Shown: piece by piece, positions 34,741 through 47,406 of the stretch | How the letters are laid out: every line of letters starts with the position of its first letter | Position numbering within the stretch: the stretch's first letter is position 1 | DNA from: Limonium bicolor | Taxonomy: Eukaryota; Streptophyta; Magnoliopsida; Caryophyllales; Plumbaginaceae | Length of the DNA stretch: 64,000 bases | Direction of reading: 5' to 3' | Assembly: GCA_023374045.1 (NCBI GenBank) | Contig: JAIOTZ010000285.1 | Span: forward strand, 1 to 64,000 | Notes under the pieces: generated by a model | Seen by the model: only the letters and a program-made list of their open reading frames with translations | What the model was told of the DNA's origin: nothing | The model's database searches: none | Made by a program: the position numbers and the translations under genes

Positions 34741-35609
34741 AAGGTGCTGTATTGACCAAAAATTTTGTTAAGGTTGGAAATGATGGGGAATATTAAGTAA
34801 TGATGACATAAGGTTGTTTAAGACATGTTTGGTGAGTAACAATGATAATTAAGTGGATGAATAAGTATAAGTTATGGGGAGAAGTGATTCACTTAAGACT
34901 AAGTTTATAAGAACTTAGGTGGTGTAAGATGGGGATTATTAGTGACTGAGTGAGTTAAGTAAGTTAGCCTTATTGGAAAGGTAATTAACAACCTAAAATT
35001 GAATGAATGTTTTAGGGTTTGGGAATTTGGACTCCAGTGGAGAAGTAAGCAACGAACGACCAACGGTGAACGGTACAGTTGTTTCTTCTTGTGACCTGCT
35101 TGCTAACGAGGTGTCCCTCGGCTTGTGTGCTATTTGTTTTTGTGTGCTCACTAAACAAGATAAAGCATGCAACCGGAATATATATACATATATATTATAT
35201 TGTTGTGTGATGTTTGAAAACTAACACAACATACCGTGAGAACTTACTAACCAATGTTTAGTAAGGAATTGAGTGAGACTAAGGAACGCCCCCTAATGAG
35301 GGACGATATGAACCGAAAGAGGTTAACCAACAAACAGGGTCTTGAGATAACTACTAACTGGAACTTGAGTGAGGAAACCCGGGACCGATCTCCGGTCATG
35401 CATGCTAAGAAAAGGGGGTCGTTATCTATAGCAGATTCGACCTCCGCTTAAGGAACTTGTCTTCGGACTTGTTGCCTAGGGCCGGTTGCCGGCTCAGCTA
35501 CGCTGGACTCCCGTCCAGAGTAGGTGGCATTAAGATGGTGCGGTGGGATCACCTAAATCCCAGGTTCGAATTAGATACAAACCAATCCCTCCCAGGAAAG
35601 GTTTGTATA

Positions 35610-35810
35610 CTGAGATTAAGATTGAGATTGAGATTAAGATTAAGGTAAGATTAAGTTAAGTTACAATCATTCCTTTTTAAAGGATGATTTGTATTATTGA
35701 GATTAAGATTAAGATAAGCTACATCCACTCCTTATTAAAGGATGGTTGTTTCTAAGATTAAGATAAGAATCAGATTGAGGTAAGATAAGGATGAACTAGG
35801 ATTAAGAGGG
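35610..35810. repeat. GATTAAG-type minisatellite, second LTR copy
   Basis: Same degenerate GATTAAG/GATTGA array as at 25938-26140, nearly base for base, including the two AAAGGATG-type inverted repeats. Confidence 0.85.
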
Positions 35811-36846
35811 AACATTACTTAAGGAGTTAAATAACTAACTCTCTAATTAAGGGAACGCATTTAAGTCGTTCATTGTGTGTGAACTTTGATTGTTCATATC
35901 TGAGTTGTTGTTTACTGCACTTTCTATTATGTTGTGCATCTAATCAACCTCCATGCTATCGACAATTAGTCGTCGTAGCCACGTTAGCTTGGGGGCCATG
36001 AGAGGATCGTACCAGCATTCGTGCTGACCCCCTTGGGGGCTTCTTTTTACTACACAGGTGAACATCAGGAGGCGGCCGTCGCGAGAGTAAGAAGGAGTGC
36101 AAGTGTTAAGGATTAAGTATGACCTACGAGTTGTGCCTGTACACTCGTATGGCAATTGAGTTAGTAGATGTAAGGTTGTGAGAGGATTGCAAGAAGGATA
36201 TGTAAATGGTTAAGGTTGTTAGACTATGTTCGGTATATTCTGTAGTCAGACCGTGGCAAGGTCCTGGATTGTAAAGAATTCCGCTGTGACATGTTTATAT
36301 ATATACTGTTAAGTTGCGAGACCACATCTGGATTGAGTTGGGGTGTTACAAATCACTCATTTCCAATTTTCTATCTTTTTAATCATTCTAATCATGATCA
36401 TACATCTCCAAAGGATAGAACTCCGTCTATCAGTTACCTCCACTCACTTTAATCCTGTTGCCTAGGGAATCTTATTCTCACTAGGTTCTATGTCGGTATC
36501 ATGCCCTTTCTTGAGTCACCATATAGTATGTATATACACATATATTTTATCAAAATACAACACACAACTTCACATTTATACACTGTCGGGGCTTTTGTTC
36601 CCCCGGGAGCTTCTCTACTCCCCACACTTGTACTATCACCCACAACTGTTAACAAATACACACACTTATCACAATGGTATTCGCATCTTCTGTGCGCAAT
36701 TACTACAATTAAACCATGAATGAATGTGTATGTTTACGTAACACACACACCAATCATCAAAACAATAATATAATTTTGTGCTATGCACAATATAAGTCAC
36801 ATACACTACGTACACTTGTACGGTAATATACACTAAGTGGTTTTGC

Positions 36847-36884
36847 GCTCTACCCCCCTTAAAAGGGATTACGCCCACGTAATC
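36847..36884 (-). promoter_or_regulatory. Internal polypurine tract with hairpin, LARD B1
   Basis: On the minus strand, GATTACG / CCCA-loop complement / CGTAATC (36867-36884) is followed by TTTTAAGGGGGGTAGAGC (36847-36864). Same arrangement and spacing as in A and C. Confidence 0.85.
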
Positions 36885-39059
36885 AATCACTAACATTGGC
36901 TTAAATGTTCTGCCGTCGTGAAGTGTTGACTTCCACGCGGTCTATTACAAAATGATTCTGATTAGAGGATCTTAACATATTGGGGTTAGTTCCTAAACCA
37001 AGATTCTCATTTGAGTTGTTTAAAATCTTAGTTGGTTTCGATTCTGGCCTGTTAGGCTTCTAGGCGTTAATAATAGCCATCCACTCATGTTCACCATGTA
37101 CATTCAACACTTGAATCACTGGCTCACTAGTTTCTGCTGCGAAACTCTAATAACTGTAGAGGTTAATTGCTCCATTTGTTATTCTTACTGTATTGTACAT
37201 CCCCAATTGTCACCTTCATCTTGGTAACAATGGTTTCTCAACCGACGCACGTATCTTTTACCGTTAGCGAATTGGTGAGTTATACACTTTCTATCCACTT
37301 CCATACACAATTTACTGTGTATACCACTATGTATTTCACAATGATTGAGTAGCCCTTCCGACTTACTGTCGGTTGAGATTGAGCTACTACTTAGGTGTAG
37401 TGCTCTCTCAGCTATTTACAACATTTGGGGTATATTCCATACCGATATTGGCAGTGCAGTACTGTAGTCACTTACTGTTAATCATGTCACTTACTGTACA
37501 AGTACTTTTTCATGGTATGCCTTTGCATTTCCTATGCATCGGCCATTATAACATTATTGCTCCACAATTAATATGTTTCCAGTTCCTAGCTATCCCACTC
37601 GATCATTACTGCGCAAGTGCAATACCAAAACACTCAGTCATACAGAGTGCAGAGGCGTAACTCTGACTTGACAGTAAATCCCTTATGCGATTCGCCATGG
37701 AATTCACACTGAGTTCCTCATCACATAGTACCTACCACTGGCTTATTGCCCAGTCTGTTTAACACCACTTATCTTGCATCACCACTGAATTTAATTCATA
37801 GCTGCTCTTATCTGCCATATCATTATTTAACAACACTTATACAACGGTCGCTTACTGCGCACCGTGCTTATTGTATAACATAACACTAACTTGCATGGTA
37901 TTTACTGTCACATTAACTTCCACACCCATACTTATATTATGGTTCGTCATTCATCTAGATGACTACTGAATGCTCCTTGAGCATCGATCATTCGAGTCAC
38001 AAGCCGGCATTATTCAGCTTGGTGTTTCACTTTATACACACATACTACTAAGCTAACTGCTCTCTTTCAATAATAACGTCGTCCATCCTTAACATATTTC
38101 TTGGGCTTGATACACATAACTACCGCTCCTGCGGTCTCACAATATCGAGAGGTATCCCCACTCTTAATGCAGTGGTTCGTTCTCCACTCTATTCACTTAT
38201 ATAACATAAACTTCTACAATCAATCGAGTTTATATAACATATCTTGCTTATGGCTTATAAGCCTTATTTGCCTTGAGCTGCGCTCATTATAGGCTGTTCA
38301 CACACATGTACTTCTCTGTACAACATTACATGGTTTGGACGTTATATTGAGCTTCATGACAAGGTCCTTGCATTCCGTTTCCTTTCATGGGATGCCCCTT
38401 AGGATTGTCAGTCCGTCTCCTGACAACTTATGTCTAAACTGGGTGTTAGTTTCAACCCTTGTGTTCTGTCATGCCATTTCGTGCAACACTTGTTGATGCG
38501 AACACCCTTCAAGGATTGCTCCTGGGTGTTGCTAAGTTATGCTTTTACATTTAGTTCACACTTATTGATATATTGAGTTAGCCACGCCGTTTGCGTTCTT
38601 AAATGGCTTATTATCTCCTTCTGTGAAGATCAACATTTCCTGGTAGTGTAGGTACTCATTCTGGGAATTTCATCCCGTTCATTGCACATTAATGTGTCCA
38701 CATTAGGCATCTGCCTTGCCATGCATAGGCTGAGTCTCCGTTCCAGCTATCATGTTATCCCTGAGGATCCTTAAGATATATACGATGTCTTACATAACAG
38801 TCAGTGCACTTCGCACTTCCTGACTCTTAAAACATTTCCTTGGAAATGAATTCACTGACTCTTTTAGTCTAGTTAACTTAACTGAGTTCCTTAGCTTCAA
38901 CTATTCCTTGTAATCCTTAGCTCTTGTTTGATTTATACTGCTGACCGTAGACGGAGTCGACTACTTCCCGTGTTTCGGACTCTACTCGTATACATATATG
39001 GGGTATCATACTAATACATTACTACTTACCCAACTAACCTATAAGTAGGTTTGTCGGGC

Positions 39060-39083
39060 CCACAAGCTCCTATCGGAGTGCGG
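39060..39083 (-). other. Covarying hairpin HP1 in LARD B1
   Basis: Minus strand: CCGCA, CTCC, loop GATA, GGAG, bulge CT, TGTGG. The outer stem pairs with one G-T wobble. Compare A and C. Confidence 0.85.
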
Positions 39084-39536
39084 TCGTCCCACAATTCAGT
39101 TGGTACACTCGTAGTGTTCGTCACACGCCTAGGTGAAGTATTCTGTTGTCAACCCCTTAATTGTCCCGTGACAATATTCCTTCCATGCTTCCCGAACTTA
39201 ATCGAGGGAAAGTGTATCCATTGTTGAATTCTTATCAACTGCCCTTGGTTTTACTGGTTTGGTTTAGAAGAAGGTTAGAAAGAAGTGTTGGTTTGAAAGA
39301 AAATCGGGTTTTGAAAGAAAAGAGTTTGAGTAAATCTGAGTTTAAAAGAAAATTTTCATGGTTTCACAGCATCTTCTTACCTTATCCATGTCTAGCTCCT
39401 TGCTGACTGGTGTACTTACAATTACAGAGGTTAGGCTAACAGGCCCTTCCACTGTTTGACGATCACACTTAACTTCATGGTACTTTACCAAGTACTTGTA
39501 GTGGTTATAAATTTCCCGAATAGCCCTGTTATAGCA

Positions 39537-39556
39537 GCACTTGCTATGGCAAGTGC
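39537..39556 (-). other. Conserved palindromic hairpin HP2 in LARD B1
   Basis: GCACTTGC, four-base loop, GCAAGTGC: 8-bp perfect stem. Confidence 0.8.
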
Positions 39557-40324
39557 GCCATGCTAACTGGCTATCGGTTCAACACTTACCGGTTGTGGTA
39601 TTGTTTTTACCCATACTGTCATCAGTGGCCTTGTTGGCCCTCACTGATCTTACTGCCTTGACAATAACTCTTCTAGGTGACTTCTCACTGTCTTCACATG
39701 ACGATCATCAACTAGGGTGTTTCCCATTCCGGGAGTCCCCTTTTTCTTAGTATTGTATTCACTTTGCAGCCCGTTCCACGTATTTGGGCACTACGTTGTA
39801 GTTCCCTTGCCGGTTGGTACACCGTTGGCGCATTATCTGGCAACTGTGGTTCCGTAGACACTCGTCTCGGGTTTCATTAATCCATTTCTTGCCTGTTGCA
39901 CGGTCGGTGCGTTGCAAGCTGGTTATCCTCGACTGCTCTGCATGTCGACCCAGGTTGCCGAAAATTCTATCCTTCTATACACAAGATTCTTCACTCTTCG
40001 CTATTAAATGCGGTTAACATTGTTCAGATGGAAACCATCTCCGGGATTCCCAGTTTTCGGGATCTACCGTGTGACAGGTTCTCCGTACCCTTAGAGGTAT
40101 TCAATAACAGCCAGATCGGGTATTCCCGAGTAAGAGTGGACTTCCATCTCTCTGGCGTTCTTTCCCAAGTTATAAAATAGGGATTGTGGAGGGTGGGATG
40201 GATATTGTAGGTTTCCAGTAGTCACTGGTAGTTCCTAACTAGCGTATCTCTCACGCTATCACTCAACCCTAACCCAAAGTACTTAAATCCTAACTCGGTA
40301 CTTCCTAAGCTCGGTAATTCAGTC

Positions 40325-40352
40325 ATCAGAGCGATACTTCGCTCTGATACCA
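40325..40352 (-). promoter_or_regulatory. LARD B1 primer-binding site inside a hairpin
   Basis: Minus strand TGGTATCAGAGC (40341-40352). ATCAGAGCG and CGCTCTGAT (40325-40333 with 40340-40348) form a 9-bp perfect stem over a 6-base loop AAGTAT. Confidence 0.92.
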
Positions 40353-40357
40353 CTTTT

Positions 40358-43300
40358 TGTAACACCCCATCCAACAATAACACACTTACAATAAACTGCA
40401 GCGGAAAACAACCTCATCACATTACTTATCTCGTTGGTGTTACACGCCGTTAGCCACCCACGTGGCTAACAAGGCTAATACATACACATTGTACCGGTCT
40501 AATGGGCTAAATTCCCGAGCGACTACACCTTACTATCCCTTTCCATTAACACAACAACAACATACACCATCTAACTATACCGAGTATTTATAACAAATGC
40601 CGATAACAATTTCGGTCTTACTACGCCTACCGTATATATACAACATAAACGATTACCCATGTACAACGACTACCCCGTCCTACTCTCGAACGGCTTCCAG
40701 CTCCTTGTACCTGAAATAGGAAAAGAAGAGAAAGGGTGGCCCCCAAGGGGCTCAGCACCTTTGCTGGTATGGTAATCCCGCAGCCCACATGCTACCGGGC
40801 CACGCACAACTACTTGTCGTCTTAGCATGCGGTTGATTATATTTAAATCATGCATGTAACAGTGAACACACATCACAAACATTTCGCCTCAAGGGCTCAA
40901 CAAACAGATAATATATCCTTACTTAATAAGTCACTCATGGTATTCAATATCCCTAGAGTGTCCTCCTCTAATGGAGCTACTTCCTTAATAGACGACACTT
41001 ACCCTTAAATCGGGTTATCCTTAAACGCCTCTTTCCTCGAACTGGGATTCATATCCATGATCCACATACTCCACATTTTACAACACATAACTTACACTAC
41101 ATAACACATAACAACACTTTGCACGTTTCCACGTGCACAACATAATACCGCAACAGATATTGCATCACAACAAATACATAACATAACGGGAATGGTTCTC
41201 TTAGGAACCGACCCAAACATAATTAGTTCACTGGGAGAGCCTAGAGGATGCTGTCAAACTCATGCTAAGCTCGTTTACATAACTCGTTACCGTTCTGTTA
41301 GGCGAACGGATAACTTAACATAAAGATGGATCGGGTTTAGTGACCCGAACACAACATACATAATCCCCAACAGACGTGAGTCAAGAGCCTTGGTTAAGCT
41401 CAGGGGTGATCGAAGACCAATGAAGGAAAACAATCAACAGAGAGGAAGCTGAAGAAACTGTATACAACAACTCCCAAACAACGCGCGACCGGAACAACCG
41501 GATTCCTCACCCCCCCATAATATATAAATATTCACAGTTAAAGACTCCGCTGTGGAACCTATCACATCATCACACAATACAGTATTACAACTGAGTTAAT
41601 CACGCAAGGGAGGGTCATACACTCACAGCAACATCACAAAACTAACTCACGCATAGCCGTGGTTAGAACGTTCCTTAGGTCGGAAACGTTATTACCGGAT
41701 ACCGTTCTCTTACGTTTACCTAATAGTGGTTAACTAGCCCTTCAAGCGCATTTGAGTTTACCGGTATCGGCACGTAGACATACAACCACAATAACGACTG
41801 TAAACTCGTTTCATGATTTATCTTATAACGTGGCAAACACACAGAAAACACATTGGCATACAAGCCTGTGTAATCCGGTAGGACACAGGTTGCAAGAAAA
41901 CCATACCTGTCACCGGAGTCCACTTTACCACGTCCACTTATGTTCCTCGAGCGATTCTCGAACAACTGTTAACATCACATGTGTTTTTATTAACATCGGG
42001 GTTTGCTTGATTATTTAATGTCTAATGCTTAACTTTCCCGTTAACTTAGTTACATAACTTTACATTTTAACTGTTTTACTTTTACATTTTGATACAACTT
42101 TTCACCCCTTAATCGCCATTTAAAACTCACCTAACATGTCCTTAACAACCTATAACATCATTACCTATCAATCCCCATCATTACATATCATTTCATAACC
42201 TTAAACCATGTTTTTGGTCCGACCGGACTTGCCAACCGGACTTACCCAAGTCCGGTCGATTCCAGAACACATTTCCGTCACAAATTTTCTACTCCCGACC
42301 GACCTTGTAAGTTAGGTCCTATGTCCGGTCCATTCCAGAAACTAATTCCCGCAGGGTAAACTGGGCCCGACCGAACTTGCAAGTCCGGTCGCAAGTCCGG
42401 TCTGCCCCAGATCTTTGTTTCCTTTTTACATTCAACTCCAAACTTCACCCCATATATCCTAGTATACCCTAACCTAATTTGGGCACTTCAAACACACCTT
42501 ATCCATGTGCTAAACTCTTTAAATCACTCACCAAAACCGTTTTATCATTCACAAACTTCTTACAAAGTTCCTAGTACTTGGGATGTTTTCTCCTTATGAT
42601 TTATAAGTGGTAGTTCACCAATAATGACCACTACACCAGGGTGTTTCCTCTACACCTTAACATCATCTCTCAAACTTCTTTTCTTACTAACTAAATCTCC
42701 TTTTTCACATCTTACCTAATCATCACTTATTCCTTGGATATCAACATTACCTAAACCTTAAACAAACTCCTCCAAGACTTAAATACCTCCTCAAAACACA
42801 CATTGAATTCCTAGAACTTCCAAGATAACACCTAAATCCTTGCATCACTCTAAGTCACCTTAATACATGTTTTCTTCTCAAGTAAACATTTATTCACCTT
42901 TAACCCTTCCTAATTCACCAAGACCATTTAAAACACTTAGAACTTCTTACACATTTTCCCAAATTTGGCCATAGCTTCTCTTGTATATACTCACATCCAA
43001 ACACTTAGGTTTTTACCTTATTTCATTCAAAACACCTAAAATCCATCAAACACATCTTTATACACAAACTTCACACATTTAGCACATCACAATATAGTGC
43101 ATAACTTAAATTGCTTGGCACTTAGGCCCTTAAATAACATGGCTCTTAGGCCCTTAAATTGCATAAACCTTAAACACTGAATTTCCCACATAAATAATGC
43201 CTTTGACCTGCAAATACACCCACCAAGACATATGTTCCTTTACTAGTCTCCTTGAGAACACCTTACTAAGTCATTCACCATTTGCTCTTTAGGTAGTTTT

Positions 43301-44817
43301 AGCAAGCATTATAAGCTCATTTCTCCTAAGGCATTAAACCACATTAAGATAGCATATTTACCTCTTTTCCTCCCAAATTTCTTTCTTGTTTCCTTACAAA
43401 ACCGGTATGGCATTTGGTTCCTTGCCAACTACTAAACATTATACAAACAACATAATGAGTATTCAAGCTTTAAGCTCCATCTCATTGTAAACCCTAGGTT
43501 TACATTATTTCAAAACATTAATGTAGTTGTTTTACCTTAATCTTTGGAGGGTGTTTGAATATCTATGAAGAGATGACTCCACCTAGTCCTTGAAAGATTC
43601 AAATGGAGCTAGAACAAAGCAACACAAGGAGCTCCATCAATGAATATTTTCGGTCACACACAAAACATGGAGGAAACTTGATTTTTCTTTGAGATTCCTT
43701 ACCTAGGAGCAAGGGAGATCAATAATATGTGGAAAGACAAGCTCAAGCTCCATCAATGGTGGAACTCCATGGCACCGAAATGGTGATCTTGAAATTTTGA
43801 GAATATAGGAATGAAGAGCTTGATGAGAGGAAGAGAATGGTGGTGTTTGTTTTTGATTTGGTTAAGTGAGCTAGGTTTTACAAGGGTTCAAAGGTGGACT
43901 TCCATGGTGGTGGTGCTGTATGAACGTGAGAACAGAGAGAAGAGAGGTAGAAGAGAGCTTGGATACGTGGGAAATGAAGAAGGAATGAGAGAAATGAGAT
44001 AAGTTTGCTTTTTAGAATATTTGTGTTTATAAAGCAAATAGTAACTATATTAGTCATCTTTATTTCTTTAACAAGTTAACAAGTGAGTGGTGAGTCACCA
44101 CACTTAGGAAAACCGGCCCCCTTTATTACATAAGGGTATTATAGTCTTTGTTGGTCAATTTAATTACTTATAACATTATATGTTACAAACTAGCTTATAA
44201 AAATCACTATTCACAAAACAAGGCACATAGAAGTGAAATTTTTGATTTCCCATTGATATAGACTTCCAAATGTGATACTATATAGTACACATGTATATTT
44301 AAGAGTAATGATGGACATTTAGCCACTCAAAACTCATTTACAAGACAATTTTTCAAAAACGTGCTTAAGACTCCTTAAAGCACATTTGTGTTTTAACTTG
44401 TTTTCAAGCTTGGTTTTCTTTAGTAATTGATTTAATATGTTCATTAAAATAACATAAGGTATAGGTATGACCATTAGGTCTTATACAAATTCATCCCAAG
44501 CTTAGAGCACATTTTTGCTCATATTGACTTTAAGGTATTTTCTTGTGTTTTATTTGGTTTAACTGCCCACCAAGGTTTCCTAAGGACTTATTTAGCCTTA
44601 TTAAATCATAATTGAATATTATTAAGTCTTGGTAGGCTCTTTGGATCCTAACCAAGTTCACTCATAGCTTAGAGCATGTTTTTGCTCAAACTGTGTCTTA
44701 ATGCTTTATTGCATTTACTATGGTCTAAATTGTTCACTGATGTTACTAAGGCACTTTTTAGCCTTTACATACCATAGTTTGATATTTAAACCACATATCA
44801 AGGTTTGGGGTATTTCA
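40358..44817 (-). mobile_element. LARD B1 LTR, complete (4460 bp)
   Basis: It starts TGTAACACCCCATCC beside the primer site and ends GGGGTATTTCA at 44817. On the minus strand it is the upstream LTR of copy B1. At 44817 it meets the middle of another internal domain (B2) rather than a polypurine tract, so B1 appears to have inserted into B2. The expected duplication on this side would be CTCTG (44818-44822), but the other end of B1 is lost. It contains a three-unit hairpin array (42216-42410) and a candidate splice donor (complement of 43531-43540). Confidence 0.9.
42216..42410. repeat. Three-unit stem-loop array in LTR B1
   Basis: Unit one has 11-bp perfect arms GACCGGACTTG and CAAGTCCGGTC, then GATTCCAG. 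Unit two, GACCGACCTTG...TCCGGTCCATTCCAG, matches the LTR E units. Unit three is GACCGAACTTG with two copies of CAAGTCCGGTC, then CCCCAG. The array is the same sequence family as in LTR E. Confidence 0.88.
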
Positions 44818-46103
44818 CTCTGCTCACTCCCCATTTTATCATCTAACAATACTCACACAACGGTCGCTTATTGCGCACCATATTCTTACTCATTATACAA
44901 CATCAACTTATACTGCATCCGCTATTATATTAGCTTCCGCTATTACGCTGGGTTTATCTGGCCACTTATTTGGCTGATTTTTGAATATATTAATATTTTT
45001 CCCTTGAGCGTTGTTCGCTACACATTTAGCTTCACACACCTACGGTGATTGCTACCAAACTTATTACTCTTCCTGTGTACACAACTGGTACGAGCACTTC
45101 TTTTCGTGTTGTTTTATTCCAATCATCATGGGGTAATAACAACGTGGTCCATCCTCCACATATTTCTTGTACTTGATTCACATAACTACCGCTCCTGCGG
45201 TCTCACAATATCGAGTGGTATCCCCACTCTTAATGCAGTGGTTCGCTTACCACTTATTCACTTATACAACATAAACTTTTACAATCAATCGAATTTATAT
45301 AACATATCTTGCTTATGGCTTATAAGCCTTATTTGCCTTGAGCTGGGCTCATTGTAGGCTGTCCACACACATGTACTTCTCTGTACAATATTACATGTTT
45401 AGTGGTTGTAGTGGGCTCCATGACAAGGTCGTTGCCTTCCGTTTCCTTTCATGGGATGCCCCTTAGGTTTGTCAGTTCGTCTCCTGACAACTTATGTCTA
45501 AACTGGGTGTTAGTTTCAACCCTTGTGCTTCTTTCATGCATTTCGTGCAACAATTACTGATGCAAACACCCTTTATGGATTGCTCCTGGGTGTTACTAAG
45601 TTATGCCTTTACATCTGGTTCACAGTTATTGGTACATTCAGTTAGCCACGCCTTTTTGCGTTCTTCATTGGTTATTATTTTCTTCTGTGAAGGTCGTCAT
45701 TTCCTAATAATGTAGGTACTCATTCTGGGAATTTCATCCCGTCCATTGCACTTTACTGTGTCTACACTAGGCATCTGCCTTGCCCTGCTTTCCAGCTATC
45801 ATGTTAATCCCTGGGGATCCTTAAGTCATATAAGCTGTCTTTACATTCAGTTAGTGCACTTCGCACCTCCTGACTCTTAAACATTTCCTTGAAAGGAATT
45901 CACTAATTCCTTTAGTTTCGTTAACTTAACTGAGTTCCTTAACTTCAACCATTCCTTGTAATCTCTAGCTCTCGTTTGATTTATACTGCTGACCGTAGAG
46001 GAGTCGACTACTTCCCGTGTTTCGGACTCTACTCGTATACATATGGGGTATCATACTGATACATTACTACTTACCCAACTAACCTATAAGTAGGTCTGTC
46101 AGG

Positions 46104-46127
46104 CCCACTGCTCCTATCGGAGTGCGG
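46104..46127 (-). other. Hairpin HP1 in LARD B2, slightly worn
   Basis: Minus strand: CCGCA, CTCC, loop GATA, GGAG. The right side reads CAGTGGG in place of CTTGTGGG in B1, so one outer pair is lost while the inner stem is intact. Confidence 0.75.
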
Positions 46128-46584
46128 TCGTCCCACAACACAGTTGGTACACTTGTAGTGTCCGTCACACGCCTAGGTGAAGTATTCTGTTGTCAACTCC
46201 CTTATATTGTCCCGTGACAATATTCATTCCTTGCTTCCCGAACTTAATCGAGGGAAGGTTTATCCACTGTTGTATCCTTGTCAATTGCCCCTGGTTTCAC
46301 TGGTTTGGTTTAAAAGAAGGTTGGAAAGAAGTGTTGGTTTGAAGGAAAATCTGGTTTTGAAAAGAAAGGGTTTGAATAAATTTGGGTTTGAAAGAAAATT
46401 TTCATGGTTTCACAACATCTTCTTACCTTAGCCAAGTCTAGCTTCTTGCTGACTGGTGTGTTTCCAATTGCAGAGGTTAGGCTAACAGGCCCTTCCACTG
46501 TTATGACAATCACATTTAACTTTATGGTACTTTTCCAAGTACTTTGTAGTGGTTATGAATTTCCCGAACAGCCTTGTTATAGCA

Positions 46585-46604
46585 GCACTTGCTATGGCAA
46601 GTGT
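46585..46604 (-). other. Palindromic hairpin HP2 in LARD B2
   Basis: GCACTTGC, TATG, GCAAGTGT: the end pair has become a G-T wobble or mismatch; otherwise as in B1. Confidence 0.75.
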
Positions 46605-47373
46605 GCCATGCTAACTGGCTATCGGTTTGACACATACCGATTGTGGTATTGTTTTGACCCATATTGTCATCAGTGGCCTTGTTGGCCCCCACTGATCTTA
46701 CTGCCTTGATAAATACTCCTCTAGGTGACTTCTCACTGTTTCCACATGATAATCATTAACTAGGGTGTTTCCCATTCTGGGAGGCCCCTTTTTCTTAGTA
46801 TTGTATTCTCTTTGTAGCCTGTTCCACGTATTTGGGCACTACGTTGTAGTTCCCTTGTCGGTTGATATACCGTTGGTGTATTATTTATCAATTGTGGTCC
46901 CGTAGACACTCGTCTCGGGTTTTATTAATCCATTTCTTGCCTGTTGCACGGTTGGTGCGTTGCAAGCTGGTTGTTCTCGACTGCTCAGCATGTCGACCCA
47001 GGTTGCCGGAAATTCTATTCTTCTGTACACTGATTCTTCGCTCTTCGCTACGAAATGCGGTTAACACTGTTTAGATGGGGACCGTCTCCGGGATTCCCAG
47101 TTTTCGGGATCTACCGTATGACAGGTTCTCCGTACCCTAAAGGTATTTAATAACAGCCAGATCGGGTATTCCCGAGTATGAGAGTGGACTTCCATCTCTC
47201 TGGCGTTGTTTCCCAAGTTATATAACAGGGATTGTGGAGGGTGGGATGGATATAGTAGGTTTCCAGTATTCACTGGTAGTTCCTTACTAGCGTATCTCTC
47301 ACGCTATCACTCAACCCTTAACCCAAAGTACCTAAATCCTAACTCGGTACTTCCGAAGCTCGGTAATTCAGTC

Positions 47374-47401
47374 ATCAGAGCGATACTTCGCTCTGATACC
47401 A
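47374..47401 (-). promoter_or_regulatory. LARD B2 primer-binding site inside a hairpin
   Basis: Same 9-bp stem as in B1 (47374-47382 with 47389-47397), overlapping the iMet primer site 47390-47401. Confidence 0.9.
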
Positions 47402-47406
47402 CTTTT

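Larger units (their letters stand above)
25385..36350 (+). mobile_element. LARD copy A: non-coding giant LTR element, 5' LTR truncated
   Basis: Order on the plus strand: truncated LTR (25385-26675), iMet primer site, 5.07-kb internal domain, polypurine tract, full 4601-bp LTR (31750-36350). The internal domain has no gag or pol motif in any frame. Very long LTRs, a conserved non-coding core and intact priming sites define LARDs, which need another element's proteins to move. The 5' LTR lacks about its first 3.3 kb and starts abruptly beside the LINE pseudogene, so the left flank and target duplication are lost. The right end at 36350 abuts the internal domain of copy B1, which lies in the opposite orientation. 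Confidence 0.85.
31750..36350 (+). mobile_element. LARD A 3' LTR, complete (4601 bp)
   Basis: It starts TGAAATACCCC after the polypurine tract and ends GGGGTGTTACA. The two ends form an imperfect inverted repeat (TGAAATACCCC against TGTAACACCCC). A TATA box near 32270 leaves a U3 of about 0.55 kb, so about 4 kb of this LTR lies in R and U5, downstream of the presumed start of transcription. Within it are a pyrimidine-rich tract (32400-32450), a candidate splice donor (32684-32693), a hairpin array (34486-34740) and a minisatellite (35610-35810). Short frames such as 35254-35451 occur in both LTRs but look like chance. Confidence 0.92.
36351..40357 (-). mobile_element. LARD copy B1, internal domain (distal part missing)
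   Basis: Read on the minus strand from the primer site at 40352, this is colinear with the internal domain of C: HP2, HP1, a CAATGAACGGGATGAAATTC-like block (near 38670), the GCGC block (near 37855) and the hairpin with internal polypurine tract (36847-36884). It is cut at 36351, where the right end of LARD A begins. The last 0.9 kb or so before the true polypurine tract is therefore absent. No coding motif is seen. Short open frames on the plus strand are antisense and not preserved in C. Confidence 0.85.
44818..47406 (-). mobile_element. LARD copy B2, internal domain (proximal half)
   Basis: This is the first 2.6 kb of internal domain from the primer site at 47401 downward, colinear with B1 (37795-40357). 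It contains HP2 (46585-46604), HP1 (46104-46127) and the GCGC block (about 44862). It is cut at 44818 by the end of LTR B1. Non-coding. Confidence 0.85.

Noticed and set aside
39161..39406. 81-codon plus-strand frame shared by B1 and B2 (46177-46431)
   Set aside because: Antisense to the element, similarity follows DNA identity, and it is not open in copy C.
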